A DNA stretch of 64,000 nt from assembly GCA_016865015.1 (NCBI GenBank), contig CP018226.1, forward strand, positions 837,001 through 901,000. Reading direction: 5' to 3'. The DNA is from Rhizobiales bacterium IMCC20636 (GTDB taxonomy: Bacteria; Pseudomonadota; Alphaproteobacteria; Rhizobiales; GCA-2746425). This document shows positions 1 through 8,316 of this stretch, one piece after another. The notes beneath the pieces are model-generated. The model ran no database searches and had not been told where the DNA came from. It saw nothing but the letters and a program-made list of their open reading frames with translations. The position numbers were made by a program, and so were the translations under genes. Numbering within the stretch: the stretch's first letter is position 1; each line of letters starts with the position of its first letter.

Positions 1-155
1 GCGACCGCTTCCTGTCCTGAATACATATGGGTCAGTCCAGGCATCTTGGCGGTCAGATAGAGCTGGTTGGCCTGATCTTCAAAGGTCCGGATGCGGACCA
101 TCTGTCGGTACATGCGCAGATAGTCTTCCGAATTTTCAGTGCTCTTCTTTGCCAT
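1..155 (-). CDS. TPP-dependent dehydrogenase E1 alpha subunit, N-terminal part (cut by window edge)
   Basis: Reading the minus strand from the ATG at 155 gives about 51 residues before the window edge. The segment has the typical start of E1-alpha subunits of 2-oxo acid or acetoin dehydrogenases: a YLRMYRQMVRIRTFEDQ helix followed by GLTHMYSGQEAV, the region that leads into the TPP-binding fold. Such subunits pair with an E1-beta and decarboxylate a 2-oxo acid or acetoin-like substrate in the cytoplasm. The gene starts only 4 nt after the stop of the M24 hydrolase, so it is probably co-transcribed with it and with the transporter operon upstream. The substrate cannot be read from this fragment. 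Confidence 0.85.
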   Translation of the reverse strand, partial: MAKKSTENSEDYLRMYRQMVRIRTFEDQANQLYLTAKMPGLTHMYSGQEAV

Positions 156-159
156 CGGA

Positions 160-1461
160 TCAGTACCGATTTGCGATGGGAAGGTTTTCCGCAGGGAACA
201 GGCTGATCACCTTGCAGCCGGTGTCGGTCACAATAACCTCTTCCTCGATCCGGGCTGCTGAATAGCCATCCGTCGCGGGGCAATAGGTTTCCAGTGCAAA
301 CACCATGCCGGTCTTGATCTCCATTGGGTTTTCAAGACTGACCGCCCGGCTGATGATAGGCCTCTCATGAAGCGCCAGGCCAAGGCCGTGGCCAAATTGC
401 AGGCCAAAGGCATCCAGTTCATTGGCAAAGCCCAGGCTTTCAGCTGTTGGCCAAACCTTTGCCACGACGTCGGTGGAGACGCCCGGTTTGATCAGGGCGA
501 TGGCCGCATCGAGCCAGTCACGTGCCTTGATGTAGGCATCGTTTTGCGCGGGCGTTGACATGCCCACATTGAAGGTCCGGTAGTAACAGGTGCGATAGCC
601 CTGATAGCTTTGCAGAATATCAAAAAAGGCCTGATCACCGGGCCGGATGATGCGATCTGTGAAATTATGCGGATGCGGGTTGCAGCGCTCACCAGAGATG
701 GCGTTGATCGCCTCAACATCATCGGACCCCATTTCATACAGAAGCTTGTTGGACATTGCGACAATGTCGTTCTCGCGAATGCCGGGTTTCAGCTCCTCAT
801 AAATCATGTGGTAGACGCCATCGACCATCGCAGCGGCCTGGTTGAGCAGTTGAATTTCATCGATGTTCTTGATTTCGCGTGCACCCAGCATGACCTGCTG
901 ACCATCCACTACATTCACACCAGCGGCCTGCAAGGCGAAAAACATGGCAGTCTCCGCGTAATCAACGCCGACCGGCATGTCTGCAACGCCGGCCTTTTGA
1001 AGCAGACGATAGATATCTTCGGCGTATTTCTTCATCAATCCGAATGAGGGCGGTATGGTTCCGCGCATGCCGACAACTCCGGCCAGCATCCGGTCCGGGT
1101 CGAGCCAGTCGCAATATTCCCTGTGATGCACAGCGGCAGATCCGAAGTCCCAGACATAGGGTTCTTCATCACCGGCCAGCAGGCAGAAACGGCACATCTT
1201 GTCGCGTTCCCACTCGCCGATTTTTGTCCCCGACACATAGCGGATATTGTTGACGTCAAACATCAGCAATGCGCCAAGCCCGGATTCCTTCAGGGCATTC
1301 TTTGCGCGCGACAGGCGGTAACGGCGCAATCGGTCCTGATCAACCCGGCGCTCAAAATCGACAGAGGTATGACCCCAGGCCGGGATGTGTTTTTCCCAAC
1401 GCCAGTTTGGATCCATATCACCGGGCTGCAAGATGCGGGGATTAAGTGCATTCGTATTCAT
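160..1461 (-). CDS. M24-family (creatinase/aminopeptidase P fold) hydrolase with altered metal site
   Basis: The 433-residue protein has the two-domain layout of M24 enzymes: an N-terminal creatinase-like domain (about 45-185, with GALLMFDVNNIRYVSG) and a C-terminal pita-bread domain (about 200-425). The usual five metal ligands are Asp, Asp, His, Glu, Glu. Here Asp281, His358 (FGHGLG), Glu391 and Glu406 are present, but the second Asp position in the GYxxDxxRTF motif is Cys292. The N-terminal part resembles the DddP and creatinase-like branch more than true peptidases. It may act on a small amide, betaine or similar compound rather than a peptide. The start has a good Shine-Dalgarno (AGAGGAAACCTG ATG). 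It lies between the regulator and the E1-alpha gene. The substrate is unknown. Confidence 0.8.
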   Translation of the reverse strand: MNTNALNPRILQPGDMDPNWRWEKHIPAWGHTSVDFERRVDQDRLRRYRLSRAKNALKESGLGALLMFDVNNIRYVSGTKIGEWERDKMCRFCLLAGDEEPYVWDFGSAAVHHREYCDWLDPDRMLAGVVGMRGTIPPSFGLMKKYAEDIYRLLQKAGVADMPVGVDYAETAMFFALQAAGVNVVDGQQVMLGAREIKNIDEIQLLNQAAAMVDGVYHMIYEELKPGIRENDIVAMSNKLLYEMGSDDVEAINAISGERCNPHPHNFTDRIIRPGDQAFFDILQSYQGYRTCYYRTFNVGMSTPAQNDAYIKARDWLDAAIALIKPGVSTDVVAKVWPTAESLGFANELDAFGLQFGHGLGLALHERPIISRAVSLENPMEIKTGMVFALETYCPATDGYSAARIEEEVIVTDTGCKVISLFPAENLPIANRY

Positions 1462-1501
1462 CAGGTTTCCTCTCAGAGCCCCGATGCTTGTTGTGCCGGG
1501 G

Positions 1502-3292
1502 TCAGTAATGTCCGTTTGTTCGCATCAACGCATCGGCGCGGTTCTGAGCATTGTTCAATGCCTGATCCACGGTTTTTGCACCGAGCAGCATGTCGTGCAT
1601 TTCTTCGCCCGCGATGGCGATGATTGCCGAAATTTCCGGGACCGGTGGCCTGGGCCAGGATTGCAAAACGCCAGATCGTGCCATTTCATCCACAATGGAT
1701 ATCAGGGGCGAAATCTTCTTCACCTCCGGGTCCATGCAGACGCTGAACCGAGGGCTCACCAGGCTCCCATTCTCGATATAAAGTTTTACGGTTTGTGCCG
1801 AAGTAAGCGACGCCAAAGCTGTCCAGATTGGATTTATTCGCTCCGGAGCGATGTTGGAGGGAATGGCAAGGGCATAGCCACCAATGGGGGCCACGGGCCG
1901 TGCGCCGGGACCTGTGGGGTGTGGCAGATATTGTGTCTTGCCATATGCTGCCGAACGGCTGTCTGTTTCAAACAGCGGTGCAAGCAGGGTGGCACAATAG
2001 GCCATGGCAACTTCGCCATCAGCATAGCATCTGGCGCGTTCATACCATGACATGTTTAGAATTCCCGGAGGCGAATAGGAAACAAGTTCCTTGAAATATT
2101 CCGCCGCATTTCGGGCCTGACTTGAGTCAAACATCGGACGAAAATTTTCCCCCTCGACGCGTTCCCCATCAAAGCCGGATGCGGTTCTGGTCAGGTTCAG
2201 GACCGGTTGCCCGAATGCGCCCATCACAAACAGGAAAGTATGTCCCAGCGGTGTGCCGCGCGCGGCGTTCCAGGCAATTCCTGACATGCCGCTGAACGGA
2301 TCATGCAATTGTTTGGCGGCGGTCAGTGTCTTTTCAATATCCGTCGGTGGTTCCAGGTCATGATTTTCGAAGATATCCCGGCGATAGACCAGCAATTCAG
2401 GCGTTGTCTGCACTGGTATGCCATATTGCTTGCCCTTGTATCGGGCACTGGCCAGAGCTTCGGGATGGAAGTCAGACGTGTCCAGCCCGGTTGCATCTAT
2501 CAGAGGATCAAGGGGCAGAAAATGGCCCTTTTCGGCCATTTCCCCGAACCAGGGAAGATCACAGGCGATAATATCATAGGTCGAATTGTTGGCCGTTGAA
2601 TTGGTCAAAATTTCGTCGCGCAGTCGATCAATCGAGAGGGCACGGCTGCGTACACCAACCCCGAAGATCGTTTCGAACTGTTTCTTCAGCACATTCATTG
2701 CCATGAAGGTCGGGTCAGCATGAACCAGGATGCGCAGATCATTGTTTATGGAGAGTTTGGAATTCAGAATGCTTGGGGGTGGCAGAACGCTGCCCTGAGA
2801 GTATGAGGCACCAAAAAAATAGTCAGAGCTTTGCGATTGACCTGTGGGAAGGTTCACACCAAGCGTGCTGCCAATGAGGGAGTGGCTGCGACGGGCTAGT
2901 TCCTGCCATTCCTGAAGCATTTTTTCTGACGGATGCAGTGAAAAGGATTTGCCGGTCGCTGTCTTGACGCGTTTGACAATGACCCCCCGTTTCACCAGAG
3001 AGTCGATGCCGCGCATGGCAGTTCCGTAGGACAGATCGGAATTGGCCACCAATGAAGAACTGGTGGTGAGTTTGCCGCTCAGATGATTGCGCAGCAGATT
3101 GATCAGCATGCGTATTTCGGAGTAACCCGACTTGACTGAGAGCGCCCGCTCTATTTCGGTCTGCATCTGTTCCATGAAATCAAGAAATCGAGCCATTTCG
3201 TGGCTCGATTTCCCGAATGACGGCCGTTGGTCGCCCGTCTCATAGGGACCTTCCGGTTTTTTGCGACTATTCATTGCTGAATAGGTCGGCAT
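1502..3292 (-). CDS. Fusion regulator: MarR-like winged helix + family-1 extracellular solute-binding domain
   Basis: The protein has 596 residues and no signal peptide. Residues about 55-125 form a winged helix-turn-helix (TSSSLVANSDLSYGTAMRGIDSLVKRG recognition region followed by a wing). After a linker (126-184), residues about 185-590 resemble MalE-type family-1 binding proteins, with typical blocks such as YDIIACDLPWFGEMAEKG, YKGKQYGIPVQ and the late GGYALAIP. The start at 3292 is chosen because GGAGG lies 6 nt upstream; an in-frame ATG at 3322 has no such site. The ligand domain is of a different family from the RbsB-like binding protein of the adjacent importer. It probably acts as a cytoplasmic sugar-responsive transcription factor for the operon at 3372-8100. 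The role is inferred from architecture and position. Confidence 0.85.
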   Translation of the reverse strand: MPTYSAMNSRKKPEGPYETGDQRPSFGKSSHEMARFLDFMEQMQTEIERALSVKSGYSEIRMLINLLRNHLSGKLTTSSSLVANSDLSYGTAMRGIDSLVKRGVIVKRVKTATGKSFSLHPSEKMLQEWQELARRSHSLIGSTLGVNLPTGQSQSSDYFFGASYSQGSVLPPPSILNSKLSINNDLRILVHADPTFMAMNVLKKQFETIFGVGVRSRALSIDRLRDEILTNSTANNSTYDIIACDLPWFGEMAEKGHFLPLDPLIDATGLDTSDFHPEALASARYKGKQYGIPVQTTPELLVYRRDIFENHDLEPPTDIEKTLTAAKQLHDPFSGMSGIAWNAARGTPLGHTFLFVMGAFGQPVLNLTRTASGFDGERVEGENFRPMFDSSQARNAAEYFKELVSYSPPGILNMSWYERARCYADGEVAMAYCATLLAPLFETDSRSAAYGKTQYLPHPTGPGARPVAPIGGYALAIPSNIAPERINPIWTALASLTSAQTVKLYIENGSLVSPRFSVCMDPEVKKISPLISIVDEMARSGVLQSWPRPPVPEISAIIAIAGEEMHDMLLGAKTVDQALNNAQNRADALMRTNGHY

Positions 3293-3300
3293 GGCAATCC

Positions 3301-3371
3301 TCCAGATTGAAAAGGATACCATAAAGTCCAGAATGGATTTTTGCCTATCTAATTATATCCAGATTGGATAT
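3301..3371. promoter_or_regulatory. Repeated TCCA-N3-TGGA palindromes upstream of the fusion regulator
   Basis: ATATCCAGATTGGATAT (3355-3371) is a perfect palindrome with 7-bp arms and a 3-bp centre. A second TCCA-GAA-TGGA lies at 3327-3337 and a partial copy (TCCAGATTGA) at 3301-3310, just before the Shine-Dalgarno. The first abuts the stop codon of the upstream permease. The array is a good candidate for an autoregulatory operator of the regulator at 1502-3292. Confidence 0.6.
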
Positions 3372-4430
3372 TTATATAGGCGACTCCCGCTTCTTGTTCA
3401 GTAATTCCCCTCGGACAAGATCAACATCCCCCAAAACCTGTTGTCGCCTTTGATAGGTGTCGAACATCTGTGATCCGGTCTGGAACACAATGACCACCAT
3501 CAACAGGACCCCAAGATAAAGTTGAACCATGAAGGCTGGCGTTACATTGAACACCAGTCCGGTATTGAGGAAATTGACGGTCAGCGTTCCAATTGCGGCA
3601 CCGATGACCCCGCCGCGTCCACCAAGAATGCTGACCCCGCCAATGAAGGCAGCGACAGTGCCGGCCAGCAACAGATATTGCAGTCCAAGCGCCTGCGCGG
3701 TGCCGGATCTGAGGCCAATAATACAGCCTCCAAGGCCGGCACAGAAACCGGAAATACTGAACACCACCATCATCGGGCGCTTCAGATCGATGCCGGAGGC
3801 CAGGGCTTCCTTGCGGGCACCTCCAACGGCATAGATTTCTCGTCCATAGCGAGTGAATTGCATGAACAGGGCAACGGCCACAAACACGGCAATCACCAAA
3901 AGACTGGCGGGTGAAAAATACATGAACATCTTGGTGGAGATAAAATCGGGGATTGTGAAATCCGTCAGCATCACGGTTTTTTCTTCAGCGGCAAACAGCG
4001 AAACACCGCGCAGCAACATCAGTGTACCAACGGTCAGCACGATGGCCCGGATGCGCAGATATGCGATGAAGTAGCCTTGAATCAACCCCACAAGCGTTGA
4101 GATCGCAATGGCGATCAAAGCCGCATTTATGGCCCCGAGACTGTCTGTAAAGCGCACGACTATAACCGCTGCCAGGGCTGCATTGGAGCCAATCGAAAGA
4201 TCAATTTCGCCTGCGATGATACACAATGTCAGCGCAAGGCCGACCAGACCCAGAACGGCAAACCGTTCCATGATCGCATAGGTGGTTCGGTGGGTTGCAA
4301 ACAAATCATTGGAGAATGCGAAATAACCATAGACACAGACAGCCAACAAAACTGCGAATGCAAGATCGGGATTGTTGGTCACCCATAGCTTGGCTTTGGA
4401 GATGAAGCTGATATTGCTGGAATTGCTCAT
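3372..4430 (-). CDS. Ribose-type ABC transporter permease (second of two)
   Basis: The 352-residue membrane protein is of the RbsC/BPD_transp_2 family. It has 8-10 hydrophobic segments, the conserved GEIDLSIGSNAAL loop after the second or third segment, and the late GGRGGVIGAAIGT block that contacts the ATPase. It forms the membrane channel together with the permease encoded just upstream, which it overlaps by 4 nt (ATGA), suggesting translational coupling. The C-terminal tail after the last segment is charged and longer than usual. The substrate is probably a sugar or polyol, but the family does not define it. Confidence 0.93.
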   Translation of the reverse strand: MSNSSNISFISKAKLWVTNNPDLAFAVLLAVCVYGYFAFSNDLFATHRTTYAIMERFAVLGLVGLALTLCIIAGEIDLSIGSNAALAAVIVVRFTDSLGAINAALIAIAISTLVGLIQGYFIAYLRIRAIVLTVGTLMLLRGVSLFAAEEKTVMLTDFTIPDFISTKMFMYFSPASLLVIAVFVAVALFMQFTRYGREIYAVGGARKEALASGIDLKRPMMVVFSISGFCAGLGGCIIGLRSGTAQALGLQYLLLAGTVAAFIGGVSILGGRGGVIGAAIGTLTVNFLNTGLVFNVTPAFMVQLYLGVLLMVVIVFQTGSQMFDTYQRRQQVLGDVDLVRGELLNKKRESPI

Positions 4431-5455
4431 TCTTGAACCCTGCTTCCCCGGCGCACAAGCGCGAATACGATAATGCTGAAGACGATCATCAGGCCAACGG
4501 CCAGCACACGGGGGCCGCTGTTGAAGCCATGCAAAACCATCATGTTATCAACAGTTGAAATGAAGACTGCGCCAAGGCTTGAGCGCAGGGACGAGCCGAA
4601 CCCGCCCATGATCGAATTCCCCGCCACCATCACGGTTGCGATCACGAGAATGGTCATGTCTCCCGATGAACCGAATGATGAGGAGAAGTAGTTCACATGT
4701 GCGCTGGACACCTGTGCCGAAAAAGCGATGGCGACGAAGGCTGAACAGGCTGAGGCGATGATGCAGGTCTTGATGGCCATCGAGAAATTCTCATGACCTG
4801 TCGCCTTGCCTGCGGCCCGGTTTGATCCGATCAGATAGACCTGTCGACCAAATGTGGAATAGCGCAGCACCAATTCAGCAACGATGGCAATCAGGATGAA
4901 GGCCACTGTAATATTGGGCAGTCCCATAAATGAACCGGATCCCAACCATTCAGCGCCGTGAGGCCGGCGGAAGGAAATCACAAGATTGTCGCTCCACCAG
5001 GACGCGATCCCGAAGAACAATCCGGCTGCGCCAAGAGTTACCACAATCGGGTTTCCACCAAGGCCGATGAGTATCCCCTGAAGTGCGCCTGCAACAACAG
5101 CAACACCCATTGTGAACAGAAATGATAATTCGAACCCGTAGCCTGCGGACATAGCGGTGGCAAAGGCGACGATTGCGAGCGCGGCCGTCTCCTTCATCGA
5201 CAGCAGGAAGAAATTTCCGGAAAGCGTCACAAAGGTCAGCCCGATTGCCATGATTCCGACAAGGGCTGCATCCCGAATAATGGTTTTGAAATTGAACCAG
5301 GTCAGGAAGTTGGGTGCCGTGATCATTCCATAGGCAAAGGTCAGGACAAACAGTGCTACCAGTATGACAACCAGCCATGTGTATTTGTCGACGAGGTTCG
5401 CCAACCAAATCGGAGTTTTGGGCTGTCTGGAAATGGCAGGAGCATCAGCGTTCAT
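4427..5455 (-). CDS. Ribose-type ABC transporter permease (first of two)
   Basis: The 342-residue protein of the RbsC family has a cytoplasmic N-terminus (about 30 residues), repeated transmembrane segments, the TLSGNFFLLSMKETAA motif, which corresponds to the SGGIDLSVGS loop but is diverged, and a late GGFGSSLRSSLGAVFIST block. The divergence of the usual DLS loop suggests specialisation within the permease heterodimer. The gene lies 10 nt after the ATPase gene and overlaps the second permease gene. The two permeases most likely assemble as a heterodimer with the ATPase at 5466-6980. Confidence 0.92.
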   Translation of the reverse strand: MNADAPAISRQPKTPIWLANLVDKYTWLVVILVALFVLTFAYGMITAPNFLTWFNFKTIIRDAALVGIMAIGLTFVTLSGNFFLLSMKETAALAIVAFATAMSAGYGFELSFLFTMGVAVVAGALQGILIGLGGNPIVVTLGAAGLFFGIASWWSDNLVISFRRPHGAEWLGSGSFMGLPNITVAFILIAIVAELVLRYSTFGRQVYLIGSNRAAGKATGHENFSMAIKTCIIASACSAFVAIAFSAQVSSAHVNYFSSSFGSSGDMTILVIATVMVAGNSIMGGFGSSLRSSLGAVFISTVDNMMVLHGFNSGPRVLAVGLMIVFSIIVFALVRRGSRVQE

Positions 5456-5465
5456 GGTCTTGCCT

Positions 5466-6980
5466 CTAAAGGTTGGTTTCGTTGAAAGGATCGGTGATTT
5501 GCTTGAGAATGGCTGCTGCGGTCATATCTTTGAGGCCGATCTCGCCGATCTGCATGCCGCGGTAGAATGTGATCACCCGATCAGGCAGATTGGATATTTC
5601 CTGGATGTCGGTGGATGCCACGACAATTGCGGTGCCCTCGGCTGCCAGGTCACGGAGCTTTTGATAAATCTCCGCCCGTGCGCCAACATCAACGCCACGC
5701 GTCGGCTCATTTACGAGAATGACTTTCGGCCCGATTGAGAGCCATTTTCCAAGCGCCACTTTCTGCTGATTGCCGCCACTCAACACACCGGCCTGATCAT
5801 TCATCCGGCTGGTGTCGACGGTAAACTTTTCCGCAATGTCATATGCCAAGGTGTTTTCGGCCGAACGGGACATCCAACCCAGTTTCGAGACTGAGCCCAG
5901 TGACGGGGACGACAGGTTTTCCTTGATCGGGCGGCCCAGAAACAGACCATCAAGTTTACGGTCCTCCGAGCAATAGGCAATGCCCTTGGCGATAGCCTGT
6001 TTGGGATTGGCAGGCAGAAAACTCTCATCGCCAAAATCCAATGTTCCGGCGCGGGTTTTTCGTGCGCCGGCGATGGCTGCCAAAATCTCTCCGGAGCCGC
6101 TGCCAAGTTGACCTGCAAGGCCCAATATCTCGCCGGGGCGTATGTCGAAATTCACGGGCTCCAATAAACCATCGGGCCAAAGGTTGATGACCTGAATCAC
6201 GGGGTTCGCCACAGCTTTTCCGGCCTCGGGTAAGGCGCGAGCGGGGAACATATTGTCCAGTTCGCGGCCCAGCATCAGTTCAACCAGAGAATTGACATCC
6301 AGCGTGCTTGCAGCGCGGGCTTCCTGACTTTCTCCGTCGCGCAGAACTGTGATGCGATCGGTAATCTTGAAAATTTCATCCATGCGATGGCTGACATAGA
6401 TGATCGACTTGCCGCGCTTGGACAGACGCTTCACCATATCCAGAATGCGGATACTGTCAGACTCGCCCAGAGCGGCGGTCGGCTCATCCAGAATGAGAAC
6501 CTTGGGGTCATGAGCGATAAGCCGCGCAACTTCGACCAGATGCTGCTCGCCGACCGACAGACGGTCAACGCCAATGGCTGGGTCAATGCTGTCGAGCCCG
6601 ACTTCGTTGAGAAATGGCCGTGCCATTTTCACAAGCGTGCGCTTGTTGGCAAATGTTGGAACGTTATGACCGGCCAGAAACACGTTCTCGGCCACGCTCA
6701 TCGTATGGATCAGGCTCAGTTCCTGCTGGGCAATTGCTATTCCGGCCTGTTCCGCCCTGCCTGGATGAGGAAACCGGACATCCTCTCCATTGACCTGATA
6801 TTCACCGGTGAATCCGTTGTCAAAGCCACTGATGATTTTCACCAGAGTGGATTTTCCTGCGCCATTTTCACCAACAAGTCCCATCACCTCGCCAGGCAAT
6901 ATCTCGAAATCCACTCCTTTGAGGGCATGGATTGCGCCAAATGATCGTTTGATTGATGAGAGTTTCAGCAATGGCTGCAT
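5466..6980 (-). CDS. Ribose-type ABC transporter ATPase, two nucleotide-binding domains
   Basis: This is an RbsA-like fused double ATPase of 504 residues. The N-terminal half has Walker A GENGAGKST, an LSVGEQ signature and Walker B LILDEPTAAL. The C-terminal half has a degenerate Walker A (GQLGSGSGE), an LSGGNQQK signature and LVNEPTRGVD. The degenerate second site is usual for this family. The start at 6980 (MQPLLKLSSI) follows an AGGA site and matches the family N-terminus; earlier in-frame TTG and ATG codons at 7019 and 7013 would add about 13 unrelated residues. It powers import by the two permeases downstream. Confidence 0.93.
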   Translation of the reverse strand: MQPLLKLSSIKRSFGAIHALKGVDFEILPGEVMGLVGENGAGKSTLVKIISGFDNGFTGEYQVNGEDVRFPHPGRAEQAGIAIAQQELSLIHTMSVAENVFLAGHNVPTFANKRTLVKMARPFLNEVGLDSIDPAIGVDRLSVGEQHLVEVARLIAHDPKVLILDEPTAALGESDSIRILDMVKRLSKRGKSIIYVSHRMDEIFKITDRITVLRDGESQEARAASTLDVNSLVELMLGRELDNMFPARALPEAGKAVANPVIQVINLWPDGLLEPVNFDIRPGEILGLAGQLGSGSGEILAAIAGARKTRAGTLDFGDESFLPANPKQAIAKGIAYCSEDRKLDGLFLGRPIKENLSSPSLGSVSKLGWMSRSAENTLAYDIAEKFTVDTSRMNDQAGVLSGGNQQKVALGKWLSIGPKVILVNEPTRGVDVGARAEIYQKLRDLAAEGTAIVVASTDIQEISNLPDRVITFYRGMQIGEIGLKDMTAAAILKQITDPFNETNL

Positions 6981-7019
6981 TGAAAATTTCCTACCGAGGT
7001 CGGCGATTGTCATTTGCAA

Positions 7020-7049
7020 ATCCGGGGAAAGGTGAACCTCTCCCCGGAT
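7020..7049 (-). other. Intercistronic hairpin between binding protein and ATPase genes
   Basis: ATCCGGGGA (7020-7028) and TCCCCGGAT (7041-7049) are perfect 9-bp complements around a 12-nt loop, 22 nt after the stop of the binding protein gene. There is no T-run next to it on the transcript side. It probably stabilises the binding-protein mRNA or attenuates the downstream genes, a common arrangement in ABC operons. Confidence 0.6.
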
Positions 7050-7071
7050 CGTCAGTCAGTCAATTTTTTGC

Positions 7072-8100
7072 TTACCAGGCGCCGGAGCAGAGCTCGGAGA
7101 TGCCATAAAGCTTGCCGTCATAGCCACGCAGAGCGGTGGTTTCGATGGTATCTTTCGTCACGGCAGGGTTTGGCGTGAAGTTGATGTAGTTGGCCAATTT
7201 GCCGGTTTCGAGATATTCTTCCACCAGTTTGATTGCAAGCTGGCCTTCATGCAGAGGAGACTGCAATGTTGTGCCGAACTGTTTGCCTTCTTCGATGAGC
7301 TGTTTGTCACCATTGCACACTGTGCCAACAGCAATCACGTCGACGCCCATTTCATAACCAGCTTCTTCCAAGGCGTTAATTCCGCCTGTCAGAATTGCAT
7401 CATCCATACCATAGACAAAGTCGATGCCCTGATCTTTTACGCTGGCGATCAGTTTGGCTGCGCCCTTGTATCCATTGGCCTGACCAAAGCCTTCATCAAC
7501 ATCGCCGATGATCTTCAGATCAGATCCGGCAATGGCTTCCTTGAAAGCATTGATGGACAGACCATAGCCGCCATAGGAATGCGGATAGGACAGGGCGATC
7601 ACGTTGAAGCTTGTACCGCCGGCTGCTTTCTTGGCAGCGGCTGCTTCACGCATCATATAGCCAGCATTTCGTGCACGCAGACGATCATCAGGTCCCGCAT
7701 AACCAAAGATGTATTGTTTGTCCTGCTCGTTCGGCAGCTGATTGATCTTCAGGACCGGAACGCCGGTTTTGTGAAGAGCACGCAAGGAGCCCAGACCAGC
7801 AGTGGCATCGGACGGCCACCAGATGAAGACGTCTGGCAATTGGCCGGCAGCCAGAACCTGTTGGACCTGTTGATCCTGCTCGGCCTGATTGAACTGGTTT
7901 TCAAAGACTTTTATGTCGAAGCCCTTGAGAGCAGCCGTTTCCTTGATGCCCTTGATGAAGCGACCGATATAGGCCTCTCCGGCAGGGCCGTTAAATGAAA
8001 CGATAGATGCTTTTGCTTGCGCTAAAGCCGCTGATGACATGATGCCAACAGTCAGACACGCCGCAGCGGTTACGCCGACGGCCTTCTTAAAAAATGACAT
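7072..8100 (-). CDS. Ribose-type periplasmic substrate-binding protein
   Basis: The 342-residue protein has a clear Sec signal peptide (KKAVGVTAAACLTVGIMSSAALAQA) and an RbsB/Peripla_BP_4 fold: SIVSFNGPAGEAYIGRFIKG at the start of the mature part, the FIWWPSDA strand, and YGMDDAILTGGINALEEAG near the hinge. It binds a sugar-like ligand in the periplasm and delivers it to the permeases at 3372-5455. It is the first gene of the minus-strand operon, with a strong GGGAGG ribosome site. A late Cys (ELCSGAW) at the C-terminus could pair with the internal Cys of TVCNGDK. The ligand is not predictable from the sequence. Confidence 0.93.
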   Translation of the reverse strand: MSFFKKAVGVTAAACLTVGIMSSAALAQAKASIVSFNGPAGEAYIGRFIKGIKETAALKGFDIKVFENQFNQAEQDQQVQQVLAAGQLPDVFIWWPSDATAGLGSLRALHKTGVPVLKINQLPNEQDKQYIFGYAGPDDRLRARNAGYMMREAAAAKKAAGGTSFNVIALSYPHSYGGYGLSINAFKEAIAGSDLKIIGDVDEGFGQANGYKGAAKLIASVKDQGIDFVYGMDDAILTGGINALEEAGYEMGVDVIAVGTVCNGDKQLIEEGKQFGTTLQSPLHEGQLAIKLVEEYLETGKLANYINFTPNPAVTKDTIETTALRGYDGKLYGISELCSGAW

Positions 8101-8316
8101 GGTTTCCTCCCAATAGAATACTAGCTAATTTTTAGCCTGTGTCAGCTTGGCAGAATGACACAGGGAGTCTGAACATGTGATTTATCCAATTTGGCTAAAA
8201 TTTGTTCACTTTGGACAGAATGGGGATTTCATACTTGCCAGCAGATCACCAGACTTGGCCAAAACCTGCCGGGCACCGATGGTTCCGGCCAACGAGAATT
8301 TCAGGGGATGGTTCAG
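8101..8316. promoter_or_regulatory. Divergent control region between ABC operon and SDR gene
   Basis: This 216-bp region separates the minus-strand ABC operon from the plus-strand SDR genes. CCTGTGTCA (8136-8144) and TGACACAGG (8156-8164) form a perfect 9-bp inverted repeat with an 11-bp centre. About 20 bp further on, ATCCA-ATT-TGGCT (8184-8196) resembles the TCCA-N3-TGGA palindromes found upstream of the regulator at 1502-3292. Both are candidate operators. No clear -35/-10 pair was assigned. Confidence 0.5.

Noticed and set aside
160-1461. Assignment as DddP (DMSP lyase)
   Set aside because: The N-terminal part is similar, but the metal-binding Asp positions of DddP are not retained (D-I-L instead of DxD and Cys292 in the later site), so the specific function cannot be claimed.
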